Source of the DNA: Hymenobacter algoricola
GTDB lineage: Bacteria > Bacteroidota > Bacteroidia > Cytophagales > Hymenobacteraceae
NCBI RefSeq assembly: GCF_039539525.1
Contig: NZ_BAABDH010000041.1
Location: 62,001 to 126,000 of the forward strand
Length of the DNA stretch: 64,000 bases
Direction: 5' to 3'
Shown piece after piece: positions 32,306 to 40,118 of this stretch. Below the pieces are notes generated by a model. That model was given only the letters and a program-made list of their open reading frames with translations. It did not search any database and was not told the DNA's origin. The position numbers were made by a program, and so were the translations under genes. Numbering within the stretch: the first letter of the stretch is position 1; each line of letters begins with the position of its first letter.

Positions 32306-33932
32306 AGGCCACCTCCTTCCCAAAAAGCTGGCCCTGCTCGTACCGGTTCACGGCTGCCCGGCGCAGCGCGGGCAGCTTCCGGAGCCGTGCCTTGTGCAGG
32401 CTGGGCAGCATAGCCCGGGCAATGGCTTCGCTTACCTGGGGTACTACGGCGTTGCCCAGCATCTCCTTTTGCTTGGTGGCGCTGCCCGACAGGAAATAGT
32501 CGGCCGGGAAGCCCATGATCAGCTTCAGCTCCGACACCTTCAGCATCCGCATGAAGATGTCGGCAATACCGTGGCGCCGGCACGTCACCTTCAGCAGGCG
32601 CATGGCCTGCGAGTCGCCGGGCTGGGTGGCCACCGCAGAGCCGGCGGCGCACAGCACCAGGTACTGGTGCCGGCGGCTGGCCACGATGGGTGAGGCCGGC
32701 CGGCTGAAGGGGTAGGGCCGTTGCCCGTAGCCGCTGCCCGTCACGAAGCCCAGCAGGGCAAACCGGTCATGCGTGCTCAGCGTGGGGCAGGCATGGCAGA
32801 GCGGTCGGGTGCTGCCGTTGCCGTAGTAGCTCATCAGGTACAGGTTGCCGCCGTTCGTGTTGATGGTCGGGGCCTGGCCGCCGAGCGGCATGGTGAGGCG
32901 GCCCGGGTCGTCGTTGGCCCGGGTGCCGTTGGCCTGCAGCAGGCACTGCACGGCAGCAAAGCGGTTTTCGGTGGGCACTCCGTTGCAGGGGCCGTCGAGG
33001 CTCAGTACCCGGCAGTTGTCAGAACCACCATTGTACTGCGCCAGAAATACGGGTGTCACCAGATCAGGCAGGTAGCAGGTAGCCACCGTGGGGCCGGTTT
33101 CGTTGATGCTGGCCCCGGTGCCCGGCTTGCCGCTCGGTGGGTTGCTGGTGCGCTTATCCAGAAACTGCCCCTGGCCTTTGCCGATGACGTGCTTTTTCAG
33201 CCCGGCCAGAATCCGGCGCAGCGTCTTGTCGGCAATCGGCTTGCCCCAGGCCGTGAAGATGCTGCGGCCCCGGTCGTCGAGGTCAAGCACCGTGCGGACG
33301 GCCACCCACTTAGGCAGGCCGTGTTTGCCGTGCTTGTCGTGGGTGGGCTGAGGCCAGTGGATGGCCACGCCCTTGCGGGTGAAGATGCCGAAATAGCGCA
33401 CCCGGCTTTGCGGGGCTCCGAAGTCGGCCGAGTTGAGCAGGCGGTACTCGTAGTGGACGAAGCCCAGCTCAGCCAGCGACGCCAGCCAGGCGCGGTAATG
33501 CTCCCCCTTGCGGGTCGGGTCCGGCAGCATCTTGCCGTCCTTCTCCATCACCGGCCCCCACTGCAGGAATTCCTTCACGTTCTCCACCATGATGCAGTTC
33601 ACGTTCAGGTTGTAGGCGAAGCGCGGCAGCTCCTCCGCCAGGGCCCGCTCTTTGGCGTCCCGGCTCTGGCCGCCCTTGGCGATGGAATGGTGGGTGCAGT
33701 CGGGCGAGGCCCACATAATATCGGCGTGGCCCAGGCCCCAGCTTTTCTGGGTGCGGATGTCGCAGAGCAGGTGCCGGGCGCCGGGGAAGTTGATGCCGTG
33801 CGTATCGATGGCTACCGGCGAATGGTTCAGGGCAGCCAGCACGTTGATGCCGGCGCGGTGCAGGCCGAGGGAAGCCCCGCCGCCGCCCGCGAAGAAATCG
33901 AAGGCCGTGAGAGTGGAATCGTTATAGCTCAT
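32298..33932 (-). CDS. C5-cytosine DNA methyltransferase
   Basis: A 544-residue methyltransferase that transfers a methyl group from S-adenosylmethionine to C5 of cytosine. Motif I FDFFAGGGGAS (11-21), motif IV ASPDC with catalytic C79 (SPDC variant of PCQ), motif VI MVENVKE (115-121), motif VIII QSRVRYF (175-181) and motif X GNAVVPQV (493-500). The variable/target-recognition region between VIII and X is long (about 310 residues). No cognate restriction endonuclease is visible, so it probably protects phage DNA or modifies it. Overlaps neighbours by 1 and 8 bases. Confidence 0.93.
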   Translation of the reverse strand: MSYNDSTLTAFDFFAGGGGASLGLHRAGINVLAALNHSPVAIDTHGINFPGARHLLCDIRTQKSWGLGHADIMWASPDCTHHSIAKGGQSRDAKERALAEELPRFAYNLNVNCIMVENVKEFLQWGPVMEKDGKMLPDPTRKGEHYRAWLASLAELGFVHYEYRLLNSADFGAPQSRVRYFGIFTRKGVAIHWPQPTHDKHGKHGLPKWVAVRTVLDLDDRGRSIFTAWGKPIADKTLRRILAGLKKHVIGKGQGQFLDKRTSNPPSGKPGTGASINETGPTVATCYLPDLVTPVFLAQYNGGSDNCRVLSLDGPCNGVPTENRFAAVQCLLQANGTRANDDPGRLTMPLGGQAPTINTNGGNLYLMSYYGNGSTRPLCHACPTLSTHDRFALLGFVTGSGYGQRPYPFSRPASPIVASRRHQYLVLCAAGSAVATQPGDSQAMRLLKVTCRRHGIADIFMRMLKVSELKLIMGFPADYFLSGSATKQKEMLGNAVVPQVSEAIARAMLPSLHKARLRKLPALRRAAVNRYEQGQLFGKEVACA

Positions 33933-35146
33933 TATACTGCCTCCTGCTCTTCGGTAGGGACTACGACTTCCTCTTCCGGCAGCGTGGACAACGCCAGCGA
34001 GGTATTGAACAGCAAGGGCTCAGAAGCTTCCAGGCCGGGCAGGACCCGCAGCATGCCACCCTGCACATGGGCCACACTCAGTGCGACTTCCGGGGTATCG
34101 AGTACCTCCACCATCTTGAGCAGGTAGGGAAGGTTAAAGTTGAGTGGCAGTAGCGCAGCGCCGGCCGGCACCACAGCAGGCAGCCACTCCGTGCCCTCGT
34201 AGCCCCACTCGGGGTGGCCGGCCTCCACCGTCACGGTATCCGGCGAGAAGGATAACCGCCCTTTGGTCTTGGTGTAAGGCTTCAGGCGCAGCAGCGTCAG
34301 CTGCAGGGCCGGCCGCGAAATCGTGATAGTGGTACGCCGCTCGTCTTCGATAAACAGGTTGTCGATATCCGGCATCGTATCATCCACCAGCTGGGTAGAG
34401 AGCCGTACCAAGGGATGTCCGAAGCTGAATTCCGCGTTGTTCTCATTCCAGTTCACGACCACCTCGCCCGCGGCGGCCAGCTCCAGCTGGGCCAGCAGCA
34501 GGCGCACGGATTGCAGCGGCAGCAGCAGTTTGGCCGGGCCGCTGGTTTCGATAAAGCGGAGCTGGGTAGAAGCCGCCGAAAACCCGGAGGTGGCTTGCAG
34601 CGTTGCCACTGAGCCCGCCAAGCGTAGCAGCACGGCACTGTAAGAGGCATAGGCCGTATTGTTTTTACTCAGCACGAAGGGCAGCGCCGTGCGCAGGGCT
34701 TTGGCCAGGTGCAACACGGGCAGTGTTGCGCGGTTACCGAAGGCCTGCACGGGCTTGGGACGGGGGAAATCAGTGCTTTGATTGACTGACTGCCGATACT
34801 GCGCTGTCCCGCTTGCACAGGTCAGCAGATCGGGGTAGTCAAAGCGAAAGTGGGCATCCTGTTTGGCGGGGAGCGTACCCAGCAGCTGAATCAGCAGCTT
34901 CGCATCCACAAGGGTGCTCATGGTGCCTGTGCTACCCGAGAGCGGCACCGTGGTCGAAAGCGAAGTCGTGAGGTTGGTGCTCGTCAGGCGCAGGGCACCG
35001 CCCTCCGATTCAACCAGCACACCGCAGGCAGCTGGGATGATAGCGTCATCCGGCATAGCGGATTGCTGCACCAGTTGCAGGGTAGCGCGGAAAAGCTTGG
35101 GGGAAACGGCGAATTGCATGGTAGAAACTGAGGTCGTTGAGGACAT
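33932..35146 (-). CDS. Phage-encoded sliding clamp (DNA polymerase III beta-like)
   Basis: A 404-residue protein. Start MQFAVSPKLFRATLQLVQQSA at 35119 or nine codons earlier at 35146. The N-terminal domain has the classic clamp opening, IIPAACGVLVESEGGALRLTSTNLTTSLSTTVPL (about 29-65), and later segments fit the second and third clamp domains (EFSFGHPLVRLSTQLVDDTMPDIDNLF; the end differs from the usual PMR finish). A beta clamp tethers polymerase to DNA. The divergence suggests a true phage gene, not recent capture. Confidence 0.85.
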   Translation of the reverse strand: MSSTTSVSTMQFAVSPKLFRATLQLVQQSAMPDDAIIPAACGVLVESEGGALRLTSTNLTTSLSTTVPLSGSTGTMSTLVDAKLLIQLLGTLPAKQDAHFRFDYPDLLTCASGTAQYRQSVNQSTDFPRPKPVQAFGNRATLPVLHLAKALRTALPFVLSKNNTAYASYSAVLLRLAGSVATLQATSGFSAASTQLRFIETSGPAKLLLPLQSVRLLLAQLELAAAGEVVVNWNENNAEFSFGHPLVRLSTQLVDDTMPDIDNLFIEDERRTTITISRPALQLTLLRLKPYTKTKGRLSFSPDTVTVEAGHPEWGYEGTEWLPAVVPAGAALLPLNFNLPYLLKMVEVLDTPEVALSVAHVQGGMLRVLPGLEASEPLLFNTSLALSTLPEEEVVVPTEEQEAV

Positions 35147-35156
35147 GGCGTATCGA

Positions 35157-35393
35157 CTAGAAGGACTGCTCTGAAGAAGAGGAGAGAGAGGCGGCCAGCG
35201 CGTAGACAGCCTCGTCATGGGCCGTGGGCACCTGCATCAGCAGCGCATCGGTGAACAGGTCGGCATCTTGCTGGCTGGCCAGCAGGGCGCGCACGAAGAA
35301 GGGAGTAGGCCGGCGCAGCAGCCGGCGGCGGGCGCGCATGACGTGGCGCTGCAGGTGCTGGCGCATGGCCAGCTGGGTGTCGAGGCGGCTCAT
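35157..35393 (-). CDS. Small basic phage protein
   Basis: A 78-residue protein with an Arg-rich N-terminal half (RHVMRARRRLLRRPTPFF) and a Ser-rich tail, joined to the HTH gene by a 4-base overlap. Unknown function. Confidence 0.6.
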   Translation of the reverse strand: MSRLDTQLAMRQHLQRHVMRARRRLLRRPTPFFVRALLASQQDADLFTDALLMQVPTAHDEAVYALAASLSSSSEQSF

Positions 35394-35749
35394 GCGGCGG
35401 CACGCCGGCGGGCCGGGCGTCTTACCGGTTTGAGCACGGGCACCTCGCCGCGGCGGCGCTGCCAGTCCGAAAGCTGGGCCAGCGTGATGCGGTCGAGCTT
35501 GCGGTTGCCGTCCATGCCGCGCAGGTAGTGCAGGCGCTGCGGATGCTCGGCCGGCAGGTTCATGTAGCGGCGGACCGTGTCGGGCGCCATGTCGACGGCA
35601 TCGGCAATGGCGGGCACGCTGTACTCGGTGACGGGCTGGGGCACCAGGGCCAGCACCTTGGCTACAGCCTCGGTGGCCGTTTTGGTGGCTTCCTCACTGA
35701 GAAGAGCAACCAGCGAATCGGGCAGGGTAAATTCGAGCGTCTGTCCCAT
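35390..35749 (-). CDS. Helix-turn-helix protein, excisionase/MerR-like
   Basis: A 119-residue protein: an N-terminal helical region with repeated Ala/Thr, then EYSVPAIADAVDMAPDTVRRYMN (about 42-64), a clear helix-turn-helix, and a basic C-terminus (RRPARRRAAA). It could be a recombination directionality factor or early regulator; no integrase is in view to pair it with. Confidence 0.75.
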   Translation of the reverse strand: MGQTLEFTLPDSLVALLSEEATKTATEAVAKVLALVPQPVTEYSVPAIADAVDMAPDTVRRYMNLPAEHPQRLHYLRGMDGNRKLDRITLAQLSDWQRRRGEVPVLKPVRRPARRRAAA

Positions 35750-36432
35750 TACGCCGCGGTCTTGCCATTTTCACGCTCCTCAATCCAGCCGCGCAGCTTC
35801 GCAATAACCTCCTGTGCTTTGTCCTGCCGGTATTTGTAGACATTGAGCAGGTGCGAAGTCTTCTCCGAACGGGTGATTTTCGGGTTGTTGACCAGCCGCA
35901 TAATTTCCTCCGACTGCTCTTTGGTGGCGACGAAATCCGGATTGGGCACGAACTCAGTACTTGCGGCGGATGCCACGGAGGGAGTAGGGATCGGCGAAGC
36001 CGGCGCGCTGGCCGCGGCTTCGGGCTTTCCCGGCAGCTCTGCTTCGGCTTTGTAAAGCTCGGCCATGTGTAAAAACAGGCCGGATAGCTTGATAGCGTAG
36101 GAAGCTGCGTCTGCGGGGCGGGCCATCAGGTCAGCGCTTTTCAGCAGTCCGAAGACGCGCTCCAGCTCATCCGGCAGTTGCTCCGTGGTGTTCTGAGCAC
36201 GGCTGGTAGCCAGCACGTTCCAAGCCTCGCGGAACAGGCCGTTCTTGGCCATCTTTTCCAGCGCGTCGGCGGCGGCCTCCATCAGGGCAATTTCCCGGTC
36301 CATGTCGGCCTGGGTGAAGGTGCTTTTCTCGTCGGCTACCTTGCCCGGATACACGGCGTAGCGCATGCGCACTTCCCGCCGCAGGCAGAGCGCGATGTCG
36401 GAGAGCGAAAAAGGGGTTGTTTTATTTTCCAT
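35749..36432 (-). CDS. Phage early protein with MRxxVYPG motif
   Basis: A 227-residue protein from the ATG at 36432 (the upstream extension is shadow). The region LRREVRMRYAVYPGKVADEK, DMDREIALMEAAAD is close to a short family common in phages (VRREVAMRRRVYP type). A Pro/Ala/Ser linker follows, then a C-terminal NNPKITRSEKTSHLLNVYKY domain that recurs in Bacteroidota prophages. Function unknown. Confidence 0.75.
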   Translation of the reverse strand: MENKTTPFSLSDIALCLRREVRMRYAVYPGKVADEKSTFTQADMDREIALMEAAADALEKMAKNGLFREAWNVLATSRAQNTTEQLPDELERVFGLLKSADLMARPADAASYAIKLSGLFLHMAELYKAEAELPGKPEAAASAPASPIPTPSVASAASTEFVPNPDFVATKEQSEEIMRLVNNPKITRSEKTSHLLNVYKYRQDKAQEVIAKLRGWIEERENGKTAA

Positions 36433-36474
36433 TAACTTGCAGTCGCATCGACTTTTTAGGAGAGTGGATGAAGT

Positions 36475-36516
36475 AAAAGAGGCCCACCGCATTGCCGTGC
36501 TGTGGGCCTCGCTGTT
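36475..36516. terminator. Hairpin with flanking A/T runs in the early operon
   Basis: GAGGCCCAC and GTGGGCCTC arms around a 14-base loop, AAAA on the left and TTTTTA on the right. It follows the 32-residue peptide gene and precedes the gene at 36432; probably an attenuator, since the early operon continues past it. Confidence 0.7.
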
Positions 36517-36517
36517 T

Positions 36518-36616
36518 TTATTTGCCGGCCAAACGAACCAGCAGCAGCGCGCCGGGAACGGCGACGCAGAGCAGTAGCAGGCCGACGAGGCGGGCGAAGA
36601 GGGAGAGGGGCTTCAT
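36518..36616 (-). CDS. 32-residue single-pass membrane peptide
   Basis: ATG at 36616, stop at 36518. Sequence MKPLSLFARLVGLLLLCVAV followed by PGALLLVRLAGK: short basic ends around one hydrophobic helix. The stop lies at the edge of the 36475-36516 hairpin, which suggests a discrete end of message. No strong ribosome-binding site. Could be an inhibitor or toxin-like peptide; no homolog recognised. Confidence 0.45.
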   Translation of the reverse strand: MKPLSLFARLVGLLLLCVAVPGALLLVRLAGK

Positions 36617-36659
36617 AAATCTGTGTAGGGCACTGGGGGAGGGAATCCGGCCGACTTCT

Positions 36660-36938
36660 TTAGTCGGCGGCGAGCTGACGATGGGACCATGTGGCGAAGG
36701 GGCGGGGATACACGGCCACCGGGGCCGGGGTTGCCGCTCGGGCCGGCGGCGGGCTGGCCGGAAGCGGTTTCGGGGCTGGCCCGGGCGCAGGGGCCGGCGG
36801 GTCCGGTTGCAGGCGGTCGATTCGCTCCAGTAGCTCCTGCAGCTGCGCGCGGGCCAGTTGATTAGCCCCGTGCTGGGAGCGGCCCTGTACCTGCACGGTG
36901 AGCGTGAGGTGGACGGTGAAGGGGTGTAGCTCCTCCAT
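36660..36938 (-). CDS. Small Pro-rich phage protein
   Basis: A 92-residue protein from ATG 36938, overlapping the upstream stop as TGATG (a GTG one codon earlier is possible). Beta-like N-terminus (FTVHLTLTVQVQG), short helix, then a long Pro/Ala tail. Unknown. Confidence 0.55.
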   Translation of the reverse strand: MEELHPFTVHLTLTVQVQGRSQHGANQLARAQLQELLERIDRLQPDPPAPAPGPAPKPLPASPPPARAATPAPVAVYPRPFATWSHRQLAAD

Positions 36939-37477
36939 CACGCCACCTGCTTTCTGGTCCCGCTGAGCTCGTCGATGAGCAGCTGGGCCGTTTCCATGGT
37001 GAAGCCAGTGCGCAGGCGCCAGTCGAAGCGGCGCGCCACCGTGTCGGGCACGTGGCCGTGGTAGAGCAGCCGGATCTGCTGCTCCTGCGCGCGGCTCATC
37101 CGCTCGGTGGCTGGCTGCAGGATGCGGGCCGTGCCGGCTATATAGGTGCGGTCGAACTCGCCCAGCGCGTCGGCGAAATCCACGCCTTCCACGCCTTCGG
37201 GCATCGGTTCCACAGTGGTGATGACCGCTTGAGCGGGCGTCAGGCCCAGCGCGTGGCCGGCCTGTTGCAACGTTGTCAGCGCTTCATGGTAGGCGGCGGT
37301 AAAAACGGCGGCCGTGGTGGGCTGCTCGTGAAAGACGGGCTCGCGGTTCAGGAAGGCCGGGTAGAGATTGATGTCCAGCCAGGTAGAGCCTGTGGACTTA
37401 TCCAGGCAGAGCACCTGGCCATCGACCAGATACGCGTAAAGGGAGTTGGCTCCGACGGTGTAGAAGGGCTTTTCCAT
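36938..37477 (-). CDS. Phage early protein, unknown
   Basis: A 179-residue protein. The C-terminal part (QIRLLYHGHVPDTVARRFDWRLRTGFTMETAQLLIDEL) is well-formed helix and recalls small regulators, but no family is recognised. It follows the 126-residue gene with a 2-base gap. Confidence 0.65.
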   Translation of the reverse strand: MEKPFYTVGANSLYAYLVDGQVLCLDKSTGSTWLDINLYPAFLNREPVFHEQPTTAAVFTAAYHEALTTLQQAGHALGLTPAQAVITTVEPMPEGVEGVDFADALGEFDRTYIAGTARILQPATERMSRAQEQQIRLLYHGHVPDTVARRFDWRLRTGFTMETAQLLIDELSGTRKQVA

Positions 37478-37479
37478 GG

Positions 37480-37860
37480 CTACGCGGCGAAAAGCAAGCT
37501 GGACGAAACGTGCATCAGCGCCGGGTTGGCGACAGGCACGGGGAAGTAGAGCAGCGCGCCGGGGGCGTACTCATCGAGGCGGTATTCGCGCAGCGTGTCC
37601 GGCACGCGGCCGGCGAAGAACTGCTCATCCTCGCAGCCGTCTTCCAGCGCGAGTCGGAACAAGCTGGAGTCGGGACCGGCCGTGTACACGCTCAGCTGGC
37701 CGTCCAGGTCGCGGGCCCAGCCGATAATAGGCTGGGGCAGCGTGTAATGGCTGTTGGCCTCCAGCACGGCCAGCGCGTCGCCAAAGCAGGGGTGGGAGAG
37801 GTGAGCGGGGCCGTCGGGCGTTCGGAGCTCGTAGAGCGGGGTCGCAGTGACAATCTTCAT
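37480..37860 (-). CDS. Phage early protein, unknown
   Basis: A 126-residue alpha/beta protein beginning MKIVTATPLYELRTPDG, second gene of the leftward early operon. No motif recognised. Confidence 0.6.
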   Translation of the reverse strand: MKIVTATPLYELRTPDGPAHLSHPCFGDALAVLEANSHYTLPQPIIGWARDLDGQLSVYTAGPDSSLFRLALEDGCEDEQFFAGRVPDTLREYRLDEYAPGALLYFPVPVANPALMHVSSSLLFAA

Positions 37861-37931
37861 AGGAGAGTGGTGTAAGAAATGTGAGGTTGGGAGTCAGTGG
37901 AAAGCAGCGGTTGCCGCCGCTGCGGGGAGAA

Positions 37932-38168
37932 TTAGGCGGGGGCGTGCTCGGCCTGGGCGGCCTGCCACTGGGCGAAGCCTGCCGGATTGGTTTCGCGGGC
38001 CAGGGCTTCGACGGCGGGCCAGTACTTGGAGGCAGTTGCCTCATAAGTCACTACCCCGGAAAGGGTGGCGCGCTGGCGGCAACCTGTCAGATCGGCCAGT
38101 TTCTTAAGAAAGCCTTCCGGCATCAGGGAGCGGATGCTCGGGGCTGCTGTCTGGGTGTCCATAAGCAT
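37932..38168 (-). CDS. First gene of the leftward early operon, unknown
   Basis: A 78-residue protein; ATGs at 38168 and 38162 are both possible. It starts about 40 bases downstream of the predicted early promoter, so it is likely the first protein made after induction, the place of Cro/antirepressor-type genes. No helix-turn-helix is evident. Confidence 0.55.
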   Translation of the reverse strand: MLMDTQTAAPSIRSLMPEGFLKKLADLTGCRQRATLSGVVTYEATASKYWPAVEALARETNPAGFAQWQAAQAEHAPA

Positions 38169-38187
38169 TTGCGGAAGGGGTGTATAT

Positions 38188-38277
38188 TGCGAGTGTTGTT
38201 GTCGTTGTTGTTTCAAATGTACCTGATATGCGAGAGTATGTCAAGTCATTTGCGAGAAATATTTCTTAAATGCGAGA
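38188..38277. promoter_or_regulatory. Repressor operator region with TGCGAG direct repeats
   Basis: TGCGAGA occurs at 38229-38235, 38251-38257 and 38271-38277, and TGCGAG at 38188-38193. Spacings are 41, 22 and 20 bases, about four, two and two helical turns, so the sites share one face of the DNA. A perfect 12-bp palindrome AGAAATATTTCT lies at 38255-38266. The sites bracket the leftward promoter and reach the repressor start. Confidence 0.65.
38214..38244 (-). promoter_or_regulatory. Leftward early promoter
   Basis: On the minus strand: TTG, 20 bases, TACATTTG. This matches the Bacteroidota -33 TTG / -7 TAnnTTTG layout. Predicted start of transcription near 38207. Operator repeats overlap it. 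Confidence 0.7.
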
Positions 38278-38290
38278 AGAAGGCCAAGTA

Positions 38291-39163
38291 ATGTCCATCC
38301 ATCAGCGCGTTAATGCCCTGATTGACAAGATGGAGGGAGGCAATAAGTCCGCTTTCGCCCGTGCCATCACCTTGAGCACTGGGGCCCTCGCAGATATTAT
38401 CGGCGGCCGGCAGAACAAGCCGAGCTTTGACGTGCTGACTAAGATTTTAGCAGCCTACCCTCTCGTAAATCCGGCATGGCTGATCAGCGGGGAAGGGGAG
38501 GGGTCTATGTTGCGTGAAGAACTGCCGAGCCCTTTCCTTGCTAAGGAAGACGCTTCTGTCGCAATGGAGGAGCCAGCCGCGCCCTATGGCAAGAATGTGC
38601 GGGTCGTGACTGTGCAGGTGGACAGCCATAATAATGAGAACATTGAGCTGGTCAACAGCCGGGCCGCAGCCGGCTATGTGGCCGGTGGTTTTTTGGAGCG
38701 GGAATTCATCAGCAAGCTACCGAGCTTATCGCTGCCCGATCCAGCCTACCGCAACGGCAGCTTCCGGGCGTTTCAAGTGAGCGGCGAATCCATGACCAGC
38801 ACGCTCTACGACCGGGACTGGGTGATTTGCCGCTATGTGGAGCGCTGGGACCGAGATATTCGCGATGGCTTCGTGTACGTCGTGGTATCCGAAGACTCCC
38901 TGCTGGTGAAGCGCCTGCAGAACCGACTCACCGAGCGCGGGGAGTTGACCCTGCACTCCGACAATCCGGCCTTCCCCGTGCAGTTCCTGGACGGAGCCTC
39001 TGTCCGTGAAGTCTGGGTAGCCGTGGCCAAGTTGAGCCGGCAGTTCGTGAACCCGCGCTACGACGTGAACGACGAATTAATGCGCACTCGCGCCGACGTA
39101 GATGAGCTACTGGCCTTCATGCAGGAAATGAAGGGGAGGCCCGTTGGGAATAATCCTAAGTAA
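38291..39163 (+). CDS. CI-like phage repressor (XRE HTH + S24 peptidase)
   Basis: A 290-residue lysogeny repressor. Start at 38291 (MSIHQRVNALID) is preferred over the ATG at 38270, which lies in an operator repeat; AGAAGG is 8 bases upstream. HTH about 1-65 (GALADIIGGRQNKPSFDVLTKIL). LexA-type peptidase domain: cleavage site AAA-GY at 127/128, catalytic S167 (SGESM) and K207 (LLVKRL), 40 residues apart. Self-cleavage on the host DNA-damage response would release the early promoter (known mechanism of the family). Confidence 0.93.
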   Translation: MSIHQRVNALIDKMEGGNKSAFARAITLSTGALADIIGGRQNKPSFDVLTKILAAYPLVNPAWLISGEGEGSMLREELPSPFLAKEDASVAMEEPAAPYGKNVRVVTVQVDSHNNENIELVNSRAAAGYVAGGFLEREFISKLPSLSLPDPAYRNGSFRAFQVSGESMTSTLYDRDWVICRYVERWDRDIRDGFVYVVVSEDSLLVKRLQNRLTERGELTLHSDNPAFPVQFLDGASVREVWVAVAKLSRQFVNPRYDVNDELMRTRADVDELLAFMQEMKGRPVGNNPK

Positions 39164-39216
39164 TCGGTTCAGCCCACGGTGTTTTTCATTGCTGCCTCCT
39201 CATAAAATCTAATAAT

Positions 39217-39570
39217 ATGGCTTCAGTATTACTCATCGGTGGTTTGAGCGGCGCACCAGGTGGTATCGTCGGGATGCTCATTATTCTGTTCCTGTATTTT
39301 TTGCCAGCTATTCTGGGACGGAATCACCGGCAGAGCAATTCCATCACCATCCTGAATCTGCTGCTCGGCTGGACGGTGCTGGGCTGGATTGGGGCACTGG
39401 TCTGGGCTATGTCGAACGATAAGCCGCAGGCGGTCGTCGCGCGCGCCGCCGCGGTGCCCAGGTCCGTGGCCGACGAACTCAGCAAGCTACAGGGCCTGCG
39501 TGAGGCCGGCGCGCTGAGCGACGCCGAGTTTCAGCGCGAAAAAGACCGTCTGCTTTCCCGTACCGCATGA
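39217..39570 (+). CDS. Superinfection immunity protein with SHOCT tail
   Basis: A 117-residue membrane protein. Two membrane helices (about 4-34 and 42-66) carry the NSITILNLLLGWTVLGWIGALVWA signature of the Imm_superinfect family. Residues 88-114 (KLQGLREAGALSDAEFQREKDRLL) are a SHOCT domain. Expressed with the repressor it probably blocks DNA entry of related phages into the lysogen (family knowledge). Confidence 0.9.
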   Translation: MASVLLIGGLSGAPGGIVGMLIILFLYFLPAILGRNHRQSNSITILNLLLGWTVLGWIGALVWAMSNDKPQAVVARAAAVPRSVADELSKLQGLREAGALSDAEFQREKDRLLSRTA

Positions 39571-39929
39571 GCACTACCACTTCGCTTGCGCCCCTAGCTG
39601 GTAAGCTGCCCGAGTTCGACCAGGAGGCCATGGACCGACGCTTCGTGGCCGAGGTACACCGACTCTTCGAAGTAGGTGTCTTCAGTACGTTCCGCGAATT
39701 CCTGGACGCCATCGCCGCCCACCCCTCGCTGTTGAGTAACATCGAGTCGGGCAAGAATCACTGCAACCAGCGGATGCTCTACAACCTACTACGCCAGTAC
39801 CCGGCCGCCGACGTGAACTGGGTGCTGTTCGGGGCCGCCTTGACGGGACGGGCTGAGCCGGTCCGCACCCTGCAGCGCCAGCGGGGAAGGCCGGTGGAAA
39901 AAGGCGTTTCCACACGCAAACCCGCCTAA
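39567..39929 (+). CDS. Small regulator-like protein in the lysogeny operon
   Basis: A 120-residue protein with ATGA overlap to the immunity gene. Residues 40-80 (FREFLDAIAAHPSLLSNIESGKNHCNQRMLYNLLRQYPAADVNWVLFG) follow the pattern of an XRE-like HTH, with an ending (DVNWVLFG) like that of the repressor (NPAWLISG). Basic C-terminus. It may modulate the repressor or host genes. Confidence 0.7.
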   Translation: MSTTTSLAPLAGKLPEFDQEAMDRRFVAEVHRLFEVGVFSTFREFLDAIAAHPSLLSNIESGKNHCNQRMLYNLLRQYPAADVNWVLFGAALTGRAEPVRTLQRQRGRPVEKGVSTRKPA

Positions 39930-40034
39930 AACCATGCCCATTCGAAGGTGTGAAATTACAATAACTTGATAAATAGACGATTGAAAACCTTGTTCCGATC
40001 CCGGCAGGAGGCTCTTGTTATCGTACCCGGAGCA

Positions 40035-40082
40035 CCCGGAAAATGGCTTCTCGCGTCGCAGAAGCGGTTTTCCGGGTTTTTT
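40035..40082 (+). terminator. Rho-independent terminator of the lysogeny operon
   Basis: CCCGGAAAA (40035-40043) pairs with TTTTCCGGG (40068-40076), an inner GCTTCT/AGAAGC pairing extends it, then six T. It lies about 100 bases past the last lysogeny gene. Confidence 0.8.
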
Positions 40083-40118
40083 GCGTTCAGGCCAATCGGT
40101 GGTCTGCAACGCGAAACA

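Noticed and set aside
32721..34127. 468-codon frame antisense to the methyltransferase and clamp
   Set aside because: Both sense genes have clear family motifs; the antisense has none.
39990..40020. tRNA 3'-end-like sequence (GTTCCGATCCCGGCAGGAGG) as attachment site
   Set aside because: The putative T stem does not pair and no matching tRNA copy is in the window, so an att call is not supported.
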